NCBI RefSeq assembly: GCF_014652435.1
Contig: NZ_BMYU01000002.1
Span: 124,001 to 188,000 of the forward strand
DNA: 64,000 bases
Source: Cognatundibacterium squillarum
GTDB lineage: Bacteria; Pseudomonadota; Gammaproteobacteria; Burkholderiales; Burkholderiaceae_D
Direction: 5' to 3'
Below the pieces are notes generated by a model. That model saw only the letters and a program-made list of their open reading frames with translations. It made no database searches and had not been told where the DNA came from. Positions 53,787-62,508 of the stretch are shown piece by piece (position 1 is the stretch's first letter; every line of letters starts with the position of its first letter). The translations under genes and the position numbers were made by a program.

Positions 53787-55826
53787 TTACTGGCTCAGTG
53801 TCAGCACCAGTCGCCAGGTGCGGGGTTTACCAGGCTGGAAACTGTTTTCGCTGTCCATATTCCAGTTGTCACGGTTAAACAGATTCGAAACCTGCAAGCG
53901 TAGCTGCGCCTGCATGTCCTGCACACGGAACTGGTAACGCGCACCAAGCTGTACCAGCACTTTTTTCGGCAAACGGCTGCCGGTGGTTTCGGACGTGGTT
54001 TGCGGCCCGCTGTACTGCAGACCCAGATCGAACGAAGTATCCGCCAGTTGTTGCGGGTGGTAATCCAGATAGCTGCGCCATTCCAGCGGAATACTGCCTG
54101 CCGGACGGATTGTTGTACCGCCTTGTGTACGACTCAGCGTCGCATCCTGCCACACTGCCGCCATCACCATATTCAGTTGCGGATGCAGATTACCGGCGAT
54201 ACTGCCTTCCAGTCCGCGATGTCTGACCGTACCGGTCAGGGCAAAAGCTTGCGCCGCGTTATAGCCGTAGTACGGTTTGCTGACATCAAAATAGCCGAGC
54301 ACGGCATTGAAGCGCTGCGCATTCAGTTCACCCTGCCAGCGCACACCCAGATCATGCTGGCGGGTGCGGATCGGTGGCAGCACTTCAAAGCGGTTACTCG
54401 CACTGACCGGCGCGACACCGCTTTCTTCCAGTCCCTGCGTCTGGCCGCCGTACACCGACAGCGTATCGCTGAGACGGTGGCTCAGATGCCAGTAAGGCTG
54501 CAGCTGACTTTCTTCAATTCTGCGCTCGGTTTGTGTCCCGCCATCGCGGGTTTGCTTTTCATAACGGGTTTGCATGATACCCAGATTCAGCTGCCATGCC
54601 GGATGCGCAAACGCATATGCCAGCCCCTGACTGCTTTGCTGCACATTGTCCGAGGATTTTGCGGTGTAGCTGAACGCGCCGGGCCGGTTTAATGCGGGCA
54701 AACCGGTTTCCGCAGACACGCTGCCGCCATCGGTTTCTGCCTCGCCGCCATAGCGCTGTTGCGCATGCCGGCCACGCCAGATCAGGTGCAGCCAGTGGCT
54801 GTTGTCCGCTGTCTGCCAGCGTTTGCTCAGACGGATTTCAGCGCTGCGTGAATCCCGTTCATTGCCCTGCTCACTGATCAGGCTGCGCTGCCATTGCTGC
54901 GCAGCGGTCTGGGAGAAAACCTGATCAAACGATTGCCGGTGTTTTGCATGCGAACGTATCAGGCTGGTACGCCATTGCCAGTCTTCCGGCCATTGCTGAT
55001 GCGCGATCACACCGTAAGTGCGCGCATTGCCGGAGGCGCGCAGCCACGGTGCATGCAGCGCCGCCGGATACGACAAATGCAGCGCGGATGCAGGCGGCAG
55101 CTGGCCATCTGTGGTTTGCCAGTAAGGATGCGGCGTTTCGTACGGCGTCTGATCCAGACTGTAAAACGGCAGGATTTCAAACGGTGCTACTGCATTTTCA
55201 GCAGAGCGGATACGCCCGACCACGGCGGCGGAGCGATAAAACGAGGCTTCGCGACCCGGCGTGATTTCCTGATACAAAGAGCCTGCTACCGACACGCCGT
55301 AGCGCAGCCCGTCTGTGCCGGGATTCAAAGGCAGTAACAGATTCACATCGGTGGCGCGGTCGCCGCGTCCGCGTGCCGACTGTTCCATTTCAAAACCGAT
55401 ATTCCATTCGCGCTGATCACCGGCTTTACGCAATTCATAATCAACGATGCCGGTCGGTGCCGGAAACGCGTAGCCGCTGACCGTGGCGCCGACCCGCACT
55501 TTGGAACCATCGGTCAGCAAGTGTCCCAGATAGGCGGCGCGGTCAAAATACATGCCTTCAATCCGCAAATTACCAGCTTTGGACGGCGAAAAGCCGCGCA
55601 CATTGCCATCATCGTAAATGCCGATCGATTCTTTGCCGGACTGATTGCCAAAGCCATCTTCCGCACCGCTGATTGCATTGTTTTTATCGGCGCTTGTTTT
55701 GACGGCAGTTTTGTCGGCGTTGCCGCTGTCATCCGCCAGGACATGCGTTGCAGCAGCCAGACCCAGCGCAGCGCAAATCAGGCGCGGAAGCAATGCCGGC
55801 CGGAAAACAGAAGTCGTTTTTTTCAT
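53787..55826 (-). CDS. TonB-dependent outer-membrane receptor
   Basis: 679 residues with a signal peptide (ICAALGLAAATHVLADD). A Lys/Asp/Ser-rich segment precedes the plug, which has SIGIYDDGNVRGFSPSKAG and IEGMYFDRAAYLGHLLTDGS. The barrel ends RTWRLVLTLSQ. The plug motif resembles siderophore-type receptors without a cobalamin signature. No purine-rich ribosome site precedes the ATG; a hairpin occupies that place. It stands alone, convergent with the CusR-box module. Substrate unknown. Confidence 0.88.
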   Translation of the reverse strand: MKKTTSVFRPALLPRLICAALGLAAATHVLADDSGNADKTAVKTSADKNNAISGAEDGFGNQSGKESIGIYDDGNVRGFSPSKAGNLRIEGMYFDRAAYLGHLLTDGSKVRVGATVSGYAFPAPTGIVDYELRKAGDQREWNIGFEMEQSARGRGDRATDVNLLLPLNPGTDGLRYGVSVAGSLYQEITPGREASFYRSAAVVGRIRSAENAVAPFEILPFYSLDQTPYETPHPYWQTTDGQLPPASALHLSYPAALHAPWLRASGNARTYGVIAHQQWPEDWQWRTSLIRSHAKHRQSFDQVFSQTAAQQWQRSLISEQGNERDSRSAEIRLSKRWQTADNSHWLHLIWRGRHAQQRYGGEAETDGGSVSAETGLPALNRPGAFSYTAKSSDNVQQSSQGLAYAFAHPAWQLNLGIMQTRYEKQTRDGGTQTERRIEESQLQPYWHLSHRLSDTLSVYGGQTQGLEESGVAPVSASNRFEVLPPIRTRQHDLGVRWQGELNAQRFNAVLGYFDVSKPYYGYNAAQAFALTGTVRHRGLEGSIAGNLHPQLNMVMAAVWQDATLSRTQGGTTIRPAGSIPLEWRSYLDYHPQQLADTSFDLGLQYSGPQTTSETTGSRLPKKVLVQLGARYQFRVQDMQAQLRLQVSNLFNRDNWNMDSENSFQPGKPRTWRLVLTLSQ

Positions 55827-55837
55827 AACAGGAAAGG

Positions 55838-55856
55838 CGGTGCAGAAGATGCACCG
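55838..55856 (-). promoter_or_regulatory. Hairpin directly before the TonB receptor start
   Basis: On the minus strand CGGTGCA-TCTTC-TGCACCG forms a 7-bp stem that ends 11 bases before the ATG at 55826, where a ribosome site would be expected. A translational control element is possible. Confidence 0.5.
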
Positions 55857-55999
55857 GCGGGAAGTACAGGCAATGTGCTATCAGACTGGCACGGACAAAC
55901 AAGGTTCCCGCGTTTCCTTAATTTTTTATTACGGGCTGGATATTGCCTGTTTCGTCCTGACACCGCTGACGGGCAAGTACTTTAGCCCTGACAGCACAT

Positions 56000-56083
56000 A
56001 AATGCGGTTTTCAGCATAGCCATTGCCTGCTTGCCGGCGTGATCCGCGGGCCTCACTAAATTGCGGATGACGGAAGCAGCACA
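56000..56083 (+). repeat. Dispersed intergenic repeat, degenerate short-subfamily copy
   Basis: AAATGCGGTTTTCAGCATAG at the left, GGGCCTCACTAAATTGCGGA and GCAGCACA at the right, matching copies at 8039 and 9196 with many changes. Confidence 0.6.
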
Positions 56084-56090
56084 GCACGCC

Positions 56091-56567
56091 TCAGCGCTGA
56101 TTGCCCTGCTTGCCGGTGCTGTGCTGATCAGATTTCACCAGACGTAATCTGGCTTGCGGATAGTGATGCAGGGCCAGCGCCAGAAACGACACGATCAGCA
56201 GCACGCTGTATTCCGCACCACCATTGCCGGGGCCGACCACAAACCAGCCCTCTTTCGCATGCACCAGCACAATGCCCATGCCGTAAATAAATGCAAATAA
56301 CAAACCCAGCGGCGTGACCAGCTTACCGAGTATCAGCAGCACCGAACCGATGATTTCGCTGCCGGTGACAAACATTGCCAGCGCCGTACCAATTACAAAT
56401 CCGTGGCCGTTCAGAAATTCACCGAAAGGCAGCACGCCGCCATTAAAAACGCGGGTCCAGCCATGTGCTGCAATGATGCCGGCCACCGTCAGCCGCAGCA
56501 TCAGCCAGCCCAGCTGAGAACGGTGTTCATGATGGCGTAAATAGTTCAGATCAAAACGTGGCTGCAT
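56091..56567 (-). CDS. DoxX-family membrane protein
   Basis: 158 residues; GGAGAAA before the ATG at 56567 decides the start. Four hydrophobic helices with LGWLMLRLTVAGIIAAHGWT, TGSEIIGSVLLILGKLVTPL and GGAEYSVLLIVSFLALALHH, typical of DoxX/YphA-type proteins (subunits or relatives of thiosulfate:quinone oxidoreductase). Specific role unknown. Monocistronic. Confidence 0.85.
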   Translation of the reverse strand: MQPRFDLNYLRHHEHRSQLGWLMLRLTVAGIIAAHGWTRVFNGGVLPFGEFLNGHGFVIGTALAMFVTGSEIIGSVLLILGKLVTPLGLLFAFIYGMGIVLVHAKEGWFVVGPGNGGAEYSVLLIVSFLALALHHYPQARLRLVKSDQHSTGKQGNQR

Positions 56568-56978
56568 CGCACTTTCTCCGGTAACCGAATGGATTTCGAA
56601 TGTGCCGGAAAATCTCCGGCAGCTGCAGATTTCACTGTACACGATGCGCTTCAGGGACTTTTCATTCGCTGATGAAATTGCAACACAAAAATCGCATTTC
56701 CAGCCAGTCTGCAGGTAAAAACGCGACGTCCGGCACCGCATGTGCAACGGTGTTCAGGATACGGACAGTATCAGTCGCAGCACCTTGCCCGAGCCGTTTT
56801 CGGTCATTTTTAGCCAGAATGCGGCATTCAGCACAGAAAAAAGTGGGTTATTCACGGACGTCCGCAGAAACAGTGGGCGAGCGGGCAGGTGTAAAAATGG
56901 CCGGATGCGGAGTCCGGCACAATAGTGGGGGACGTGGCCGCTGCAGTTCAGGGGATAATGCAGCGACCACATAACCGC
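56568..56978. other. Intergenic region with a dispersed-repeat copy
   Basis: Non-coding, between the DoxX start and the S41 protease stop, both on the minus strand. It carries the repeat copy at 56818-56922 and the DoxX promoter. Nothing else was recognised. Confidence 0.6.
56818..56922 (+). repeat. Dispersed intergenic repeat, long subfamily
   Basis: Starts AATGCGGCATTCAGCACAGA and ends GATGCGGAGTCCGGCACAA. Its last 62 bases, from GTCCGCAGAAACAGTGGGCG on, are identical to those of the copy at 63481-63586. Confidence 0.9.
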
Positions 56979-58070
56979 TCAGCCCGGGTAATACACCGGA
57001 AACAGGGTCTTCGGTGAGCGGGTTTTTTCCAGCGTTTTCTGCAAGGTGTCGCGGTGTTCATCGTCGCGCGGCTTTTCCAGCAATTGTTGCAGTAAATGCT
57101 GATAGGCGACCGGCAAAGCATCGGCGGCTTTAGCGCGGATATCCGGCTGTACGCCCTTGCCTTCCCAGTTGGTGCCTGTGACCGGATTCACTGCCCGACC
57201 AAACGGGATCGCGGCGACCAGTCCGATTTGGATGCTGTGCGGTGCCACCGGATTGGCGCCGCCGCCTGTGGTTTCACCGACGATGGTGCCGCGCTGGTGG
57301 GTCTGAAAATCATAAGCGCATTCTTCGCCACCGGAAAACGTGTCGGACGATGTCAGTACCGTGACTTTCCCGCCATAGCGAACTGACAGATTATCCTGCG
57401 TCCAGAATGCGCGGGTGGCGTTTTCCGGCCGGTTGTAAATGCTGTTGATCACGCGGTTATCGCCTTCCGGAAAGAAATAACTCATCAGCAGCGCCACCGA
57501 TTCCGGGCTACCGCCGTGATTGCGGCGCAAATCCAGAATCAGGCCATCAGTGCCGGACAGAATCAGCATCGCCGCCTCATAGGCTTTGGCAACAGAAAAA
57601 GTCGGCCCGAAACCGCGAATTTCCAGATAGCCGATATTGCCGGGCAAGCGTTCCAGGCGGCCGATACCGAATGCGCGCATCGCCGCATCCGCTTTTATTT
57701 CGGCGACTTCTGCGACTGATGGCCCCTGAAACGGTTTGGCATCCGGTACAAAGCCGGGTTCAAAATCGACCCGGAAATGTTTGTCATGGCTGAGTGCCTG
57801 TAAATCCTTCCCCAGACGTTCAGCAAAGGCTTGCGGGCTGACCACGTCTTTGTACGCATCCTGATCGGCACGTTTGCGGATTTCAGCTGCAAGCTGTTCT
57901 GCTTTGTCCGGAAACACATAATTGGCCGCGACTTTATCCGCCAGCGTGTACAGACTGGCTTTGCGCTGCGCAGCATCCAGTGCGCCGGCGGCTTGTGCTC
58001 CGAGGCTGAATAACAGCAAACCGGTGGCGATAGCAGAGGTAAGAAAAGGCGTGCGCTTGCGTGATTTCAT
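56979..58070 (-). CDS. Secreted S41-family peptidase
   Basis: 363 residues. AGGAGAC precedes the ATG. A signal peptide (ATGLLLFSLGAQAAG) is followed by a helical domain and the tail-specific protease core: GNIGYLEIRGFGPTFS, LILDLRRNHGGSPESVALL, the nucleophile in LTSSDTFSGGEECAYDF, and GETTGGGANPV. No PDZ domain is evident, as in the IRBP-like branch of S41. A BlaI-type operator lies 36 bp before the start, so it belongs to the regulon of the BlaI gene upstream. Confidence 0.9.
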   Translation of the reverse strand: MKSRKRTPFLTSAIATGLLLFSLGAQAAGALDAAQRKASLYTLADKVAANYVFPDKAEQLAAEIRKRADQDAYKDVVSPQAFAERLGKDLQALSHDKHFRVDFEPGFVPDAKPFQGPSVAEVAEIKADAAMRAFGIGRLERLPGNIGYLEIRGFGPTFSVAKAYEAAMLILSGTDGLILDLRRNHGGSPESVALLMSYFFPEGDNRVINSIYNRPENATRAFWTQDNLSVRYGGKVTVLTSSDTFSGGEECAYDFQTHQRGTIVGETTGGGANPVAPHSIQIGLVAAIPFGRAVNPVTGTNWEGKGVQPDIRAKAADALPVAYQHLLQQLLEKPRDDEHRDTLQKTLEKTRSPKTLFPVYYPG

Positions 58071-58105
58071 GATGTCTCCTGAAGGTTGAGGATGAGTGCT
58101 GTCAT

Positions 58106-58123
58106 CTACTAAAGTTTTAGTAG
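58106..58123. promoter_or_regulatory. BlaI-type operator before the S41 peptidase gene
   Basis: CTACTAAA-GT-TTTAGTAG, a perfect 8-bp inverted repeat. The core TACTAAA-N2-TTTAGTA is repeated before the BlaI gene at 60140-60155. Confidence 0.85.
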
Positions 58124-58179
58124 TTAGATTTTTTAAAAAGCGGCACAGATATGCCGCTCTGACTGCAGGGAAAGAAAAC

Positions 58180-59658
58180 TCAGGCGGGGCCGGAAGCCGT
58201 CGCGGGTGGCAAGGCTTGCAGGTCTATGCTGTCGACTTTCCAGACCTTATCCGGTTTGGTTGCATGTACCACCACCATCGCTGAACCCTGGCTGCCGCTG
58301 ACCGGAATGTGATATTTCACGTAACTGGTACCGGGTTCAAACCAGTGTTCGCGAATGTAGATGCGTCCGTACACTGGCTGGCCGAATTGCAAATCTGCTC
58401 CGGCATGGCGGCGGATACCGGGATCATTTTGCAACTGCGCCAGTACGGCCTGATACGGTTCGGATTCGGACAGTGGCGGAATAGCGGCCGGTAATTCCGG
58501 TGCCTGCGGCACATCCGGCGCTTGCGGCAATGATGGCAGTTTCGGGAATGCAGGTAATTCCGGCAGCGAAGGCAATTCAGGAATTTCCGGTGCGGTGGCG
58601 ATCTCGATCTGGGTGGCTTTCAGAACCATATCGGGTAATACCGGTGCCACTGCTACGCCGCCTGCAAAGCTCAGTGCCATCAGCACCGCCAGCGGCATAC
58701 TGAAACGTACGGCCGGACTGTCTGGCTGCTTGAGCAGACGCATAATGCGCTGACGAAAACGGCTGCCCTTACCTGCATCATCCTGCGCCTGATTAACGGT
58801 GGCGAATTGCCAGCGATGGCTGCGACGGCTTGTCTGTTGTCGCTGGATACGGGCCAGCAGGGTCAGTGCTTCGGCCAGAATCAGCGGATCGGTACCGGTA
58901 CTGCGCAGCGCCAGATCATCGGTCGCATGTTCGCGATCCGTACGGATTTGTTTTGATAACCACCAGACTGCCGGATGAAAAAACAGGATGGTTTCTGCCA
59001 GTAACTGAATCTGGTTCCACAGCCAGTCAAGGCGGCGGATATGCGCCAGTTCGTGCGCCAGAATCGCACGCAGATGTTGCACCGGTAATTGCTGTAAAAC
59101 CTGATGTGGCAGCGCAATCACCGGATGCCACAGATACGCAGTCCAGGGTTCCAGACGGTCTTGCAGCAATCGCAGACTGACCTGACGCCGTATCTGCATT
59201 TGCTGACGCAGCGTTTGCAGCATGGCGCTCAGTTCTGCTGGCACACTGGCACTGAGTTGCTGTTGCCAGCGGCGCAGATACAGCATCGCCACCGTCCAGC
59301 GCAGCAGCATCACGGAGAAACCGGACAGCCACGCTAAGGAAATCCAGCCTGCCAGTGCCAGCGTATCGCTGCCCTCAGCCATCAGCACATCCGCCGGAAC
59401 CACCGCCGCAATACCTATTGCGGAAGTCTGTAAAGCATCCGGAATATCGCCGGTTTGTAATACGGAAAAGAAGATTTTCAGCGGAATCAGCAGCATCAGC
59501 AGGATGCACAGCATGCCGCTCAGATGCCGTTGCGCGGCGCTGTGCTGACGGGCGATACGGAAATACACAAATGCGCCGGTGGCAATCAGGGCGCTGCTCC
59601 AGCACGCGGTCAGTAAAGCCTGACACAGTGCGGTTTGTACAAGCTGAATCGATATCAT
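58180..59658 (-). CDS. BlaR1-like M56 metallopeptidase with Pro-rich tail
   Basis: 492 residues, GGAGAG before the ATG. Four N-terminal membrane helices surround the cytoplasmic zinc protease domain with HELAHIRRLDWLW (HExxH) and the downstream ligand Glu in DREHATDDLAL. After one further helix, a periplasmic tail has a run of Pro-Glu-Leu-Pro-type repeats (about residues 375-415) and a small C-terminal beta domain. In the family, signal binding activates the protease, which removes BlaI from DNA. No penicillin-binding domain is present, so the inducer is not a beta-lactam bound in the usual way. Confidence 0.87.
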   Translation of the reverse strand: MISIQLVQTALCQALLTACWSSALIATGAFVYFRIARQHSAAQRHLSGMLCILLMLLIPLKIFFSVLQTGDIPDALQTSAIGIAAVVPADVLMAEGSDTLALAGWISLAWLSGFSVMLLRWTVAMLYLRRWQQQLSASVPAELSAMLQTLRQQMQIRRQVSLRLLQDRLEPWTAYLWHPVIALPHQVLQQLPVQHLRAILAHELAHIRRLDWLWNQIQLLAETILFFHPAVWWLSKQIRTDREHATDDLALRSTGTDPLILAEALTLLARIQRQQTSRRSHRWQFATVNQAQDDAGKGSRFRQRIMRLLKQPDSPAVRFSMPLAVLMALSFAGGVAVAPVLPDMVLKATQIEIATAPEIPELPSLPELPAFPKLPSLPQAPDVPQAPELPAAIPPLSESEPYQAVLAQLQNDPGIRRHAGADLQFGQPVYGRIYIREHWFEPGTSYVKYHIPVSGSQGSAMVVVHATKPDKVWKVDSIDLQALPPATASGPA

Positions 59659-59709
59659 TGCTGCTCTCCTTCAGAGGGAAACCGGTATCACCCCGGCGGG
59701 CAGAAAATC

Positions 59710-60096
59710 TTACTGACGACGCTGACGCGCTTCGGCAATCAGCGCACTCAGCGCATCCAGTTCCGCATCGCTGGCAGGCTGGCTGTCCAGTGCGCTTTGC
59801 ACCATTTGCAGCGCCGAGCCGGAAAAGGCTTTATGCAATAAATCTGACACCAGCGCCTGCTGCACTTCCGGTTCCGGATACGCAGCGCTGTAGCGGTGGC
59901 TGCGTTCCGATGCGTCACGGGTGACCAGTCCTTTTTCATGCATGATAGTCAGCATTTTCAGTACGGTGGTGTACGCGTTTTCTTTTTGCTGCAGCAAGGC
60001 TTCGTGTACTTCACGCACCGTACACGGCTGCGCCTGTTGCCATAGCACCCGCAAAATCGCGAGTTCGGCATCGGTCGGGGTAAGCGGCATATTCAT
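59710..60096 (-). CDS. BlaI/MecI-family transcriptional repressor
   Basis: 128 residues. AGGAG lies six bases before the ATG at 60096. Winged-helix domain LTPTDAELAILRVLWQQAQP, recognition helix YTTVLKMLTIMHEKGLV, then a C-terminal dimerisation helix region with ALVSDLLHKAFSGSALQMVQ. It represses its own operon and, by the matching operator, the S41 peptidase gene; the M56 protease encoded 51 bp downstream should inactivate it. Confidence 0.93.
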   Translation of the reverse strand: MNMPLTPTDAELAILRVLWQQAQPCTVREVHEALLQQKENAYTTVLKMLTIMHEKGLVTRDASERSHRYSAAYPEPEVQQALVSDLLHKAFSGSALQMVQSALDSQPASDAELDALSALIAEARQRRQ

Positions 60097-60139
60097 CAAT
60101 GGCTCCTGCTGCGTAAGAATTAATCAACTAAAATAATAG

Positions 60140-60155
60140 TACTAAACTTTTAGTA
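60140..60155. promoter_or_regulatory. BlaI-type operator before the BlaI gene
   Basis: TACTAAA-CT-TTTAGTA, 7-bp arms, 44 bp before the repressor start. A weaker ACTA...TAGT half-pair at 60127-60140 lies next to it. Confidence 0.85.
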
Positions 60156-60290
60156 GTTAACGCAAACAGTTTTTTGATGATGGCAATTGTGTTGTTTTAA
60201 GGCGTGTGCAGGGATGCTTAAAAAACGACGGTGACTGTCTGCTGAATGAACTGCAGGTCAGACAATCACCGGATTCCGTTAGCTGCAGGC

Positions 60291-61322
60291 TTAGCGCGCG
60301 CTAAGTTCTTGCCGGATGATTTCCGCACCGGCACATAAGGCACTCAGCTTTCCTCTGGCAACAGAACGGGCTAAGGGTGCCATTCCGCAGTTGGTGCTCG
60401 GATACAGTTTGCCGGCATCAACAAACTGCAGTGCTGCCCGCAGAGTGGAGGCGACTTCTTCCGGTGTTTCGATCAGATTGCTTGCGACGTCGATGGCGCC
60501 GACCATCACTTTTTTTCCGCGAACCAGTTCCATCAGTTCCATCGGCACACGGGAGCGATGGCATTCCAGCGAAATGATATCGATGGACGATGCCTGCAGT
60601 GCGGGGAATGTTGCTTCGTATTGCCGCCACGCAGAACCCAGCGTTTGTTTCCAGTCGGTATTGGCTTTGATGCCGTAGCCGTAACAGATATGCACTGCGG
60701 TTTCGCACTTCAGCCCTTCCGCTGCCTTTTCTAAGCATGCAATACCCCAGTCGTTGACTTCATCAAAGAAAACATTAAATGCGGGTTCATCAAACTGAAT
60801 AATATCGACTCCCGCAGCCTCTAATTCGCGCGCTTCCTGATTCAGTGCTCTGGCGAATTCCCAGGCCAGTTTTTCACGATTCCGGTAATGACTGTCGTAC
60901 AGGGTATCGACCATTGTCATCGGGCCGGGCAGTGCCCACTTGATGGTTTTCGTGGTTTGCTGACGCAGAAACCGGGCATCTTCGACGAAAACCGGTTTGC
61001 GGCGCGAAACCGCGCCAACCACCGTCGGCACACTCGCATCATAACGATTACGGATTCTGACGGTTTCACGCTTTTCAAAATCGACACCGTCCAGATGTTC
61101 GATAAATGTGGTGACGAAATGCTGGCGCGTCTGTTCGCCATCGCTGACGATATCAATGCCTGCCAGACTTTGTTCCTGCAGCGACAGCAGCAAGGCATCC
61201 CGTTTGGCTTCATGTAATGCCTCGCCCTCCTGCTTCCACGGGGACCACAGTTTTTCAGGTTCGGCCAGCCACGACGGTTTGGGCAGACTGCCGGCGGTTG
61301 AGGTGGGTAGTAAAGTGTTCAT
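60291..61322 (-). CDS. mesD: Core MetE-type methionine synthase MesD
   Basis: 343 residues, equal to the C-terminal catalytic half of MetE only. TAGSLPKPSW opens the barrel, SDGEQTRQHFVTTFIEHLDG follows, and zinc and substrate residues lie in FDEPAFN, VHICYGYG, ISLECHRSR and YPSTNCGMAPL. Stand-alone core MetE proteins with a DUF1852 partner are the MesD/MesX methionine synthases described in aerobic bacteria; that partner is encoded 29 bp upstream. It methylates homocysteine to methionine; the family is thought not to use folylpolyglutamate like MetE. Confidence 0.9.
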   Translation of the reverse strand: MNTLLPTSTAGSLPKPSWLAEPEKLWSPWKQEGEALHEAKRDALLLSLQEQSLAGIDIVSDGEQTRQHFVTTFIEHLDGVDFEKRETVRIRNRYDASVPTVVGAVSRRKPVFVEDARFLRQQTTKTIKWALPGPMTMVDTLYDSHYRNREKLAWEFARALNQEARELEAAGVDIIQFDEPAFNVFFDEVNDWGIACLEKAAEGLKCETAVHICYGYGIKANTDWKQTLGSAWRQYEATFPALQASSIDIISLECHRSRVPMELMELVRGKKVMVGAIDVASNLIETPEEVASTLRAALQFVDAGKLYPSTNCGMAPLARSVARGKLSALCAGAEIIRQELSAR

Positions 61323-61351
61323 CGCGAATCGGCTTCCTTTGTGATGGATGT

Positions 61352-62329
61352 TTACCCGGCAAGGGCTGAATTTTGCGCAAAAAACGCGCTGCAGGGCCGG
61401 ATGAAATGTTCTTTGGCAAAATTCCCCTGTTCCACGGCCAGGCGGCTGCGTTCTTCGCGGTCATACACAATCCGTGTCAATGAAAAATCGGTATTGTTCA
61501 GACTGGGCCGGTAAGTCTTACCTGCCGGGGAGTTGGCGTTATAAATTTCCGGGCGATAAATTTTCTGAAAACTGTCCATTGTGCTGATGGTGCTGATCAG
61601 TTCCAGACTGCTGTAATCGCTGAGTAAATCGCCGCTGAAGTAAAAGGCCAGTGGCGCAGCACTGCCCGGCGGCATGAAATAGCGCACGCTGAGTCCCATT
61701 TTGCTGAAATAGGCGTCGGTCAGCGAGTATGCATCCTGTACGTATTCTGCCCCGAGTACCGGATGCCGGTTTTCTGTGCGCTGGTAGGTCCGGTTACCGG
61801 AAACACTCAGGCAAATCACAGGTTGTTTGCCGAAATGGGCTTTATAAATATCTGAATTGACAAAATGCTGATACAGCCTGCCGTGAAGCTCACCGAAATC
61901 ATCCGGCACGCTGAAACCGGGCAGATGTTTGTTGTGTTCCGGCAGCAGTACGCTGAAATCATAATCCCTGACATACGACGAGAAATTGTTACCGACGATA
62001 CCGGCGATTTGCTGCTGACTGCTGCGGTCGGTAATGCTGGTTTTCAGTAATTCAATTAAGGGCAAGGCACTGGTGTGTTCATCACTGGTATGGATGCCGA
62101 CGGAAATAATGTCCAGCGCCACAGCATAACGGTCACCCGTCGGGTTATCCCAGTGCGCCAGCGCATTGAAGCGGTTGTTAATCATCCGGAAGGTATTGCG
62201 TAAATTCTCTTCACGCTGCTGCCCGCGCGCTAAATTGGCAAAATTCGTGGTGATGCGCGTGCTGTTTGCCGGCTGGTAATGTTCATCGAAAGGAATACTT
62301 TTGATGCTGAATCGTAAGTCATTATTCAT
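61352..62329 (-). CDS. mesX: MesX (DUF1852), partner of MesD
   Basis: 325 residues, cytoplasmic. LRFSIKSIPFDEHYQPANST and TTNFANLARGQQREENLRNT at the N-terminus, then NPTGDRYAVALDIISVGIHT, LPLIELLKTSITDRSSQQQI and VICLSVSGNRTYQRTENRHP, are those of DUF1852 proteins. In the known systems MesX is needed together with MesD and the reaction requires oxygen. It is the first gene of the pair and divergent from a MetR-like regulator gene. Confidence 0.9.
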   Translation of the reverse strand: MNNDLRFSIKSIPFDEHYQPANSTRITTNFANLARGQQREENLRNTFRMINNRFNALAHWDNPTGDRYAVALDIISVGIHTSDEHTSALPLIELLKTSITDRSSQQQIAGIVGNNFSSYVRDYDFSVLLPEHNKHLPGFSVPDDFGELHGRLYQHFVNSDIYKAHFGKQPVICLSVSGNRTYQRTENRHPVLGAEYVQDAYSLTDAYFSKMGLSVRYFMPPGSAAPLAFYFSGDLLSDYSSLELISTISTMDSFQKIYRPEIYNANSPAGKTYRPSLNNTDFSLTRIVYDREERSRLAVEQGNFAKEHFIRPCSAFFAQNSALAG

Positions 62330-62508
62330 CGTGATCTCCGCTTACTGTTGGCGTGTCTGCGCCGGATTTACCGGTTTTCTGTGTTGGCGGCCAGCCGCGT
62401 TCCGCATCGCTGGCAATAACTTTTCGTCACAGAATGCTGGCATCGTAAAGAGTGCAAACAATGAAGTAAAATGGTCTTTTCTCACAGTTCTATGAATTTT
62501 TGTCATTT

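Noticed and set aside
54000-54692. 230-codon plus-strand frame opposite the TonB receptor gene
   Set aside because: The minus-strand gene has full signal peptide, plug and barrel features; the opposite frame is His/Gln/Arg-rich without any domain pattern.
55827-56000. Cobalamin riboswitch before the TonB receptor
   Set aside because: No B12-box-like sequence and no matching arrangement of conserved stems could be found; only a simple hairpin is present.
62330-62508. MetR box between mesX and the regulator gene
   Set aside because: I looked for TGAA-N5-TTCA. Only partial matches such as TGAATTTTTGTCA occur, so no site is annotated.
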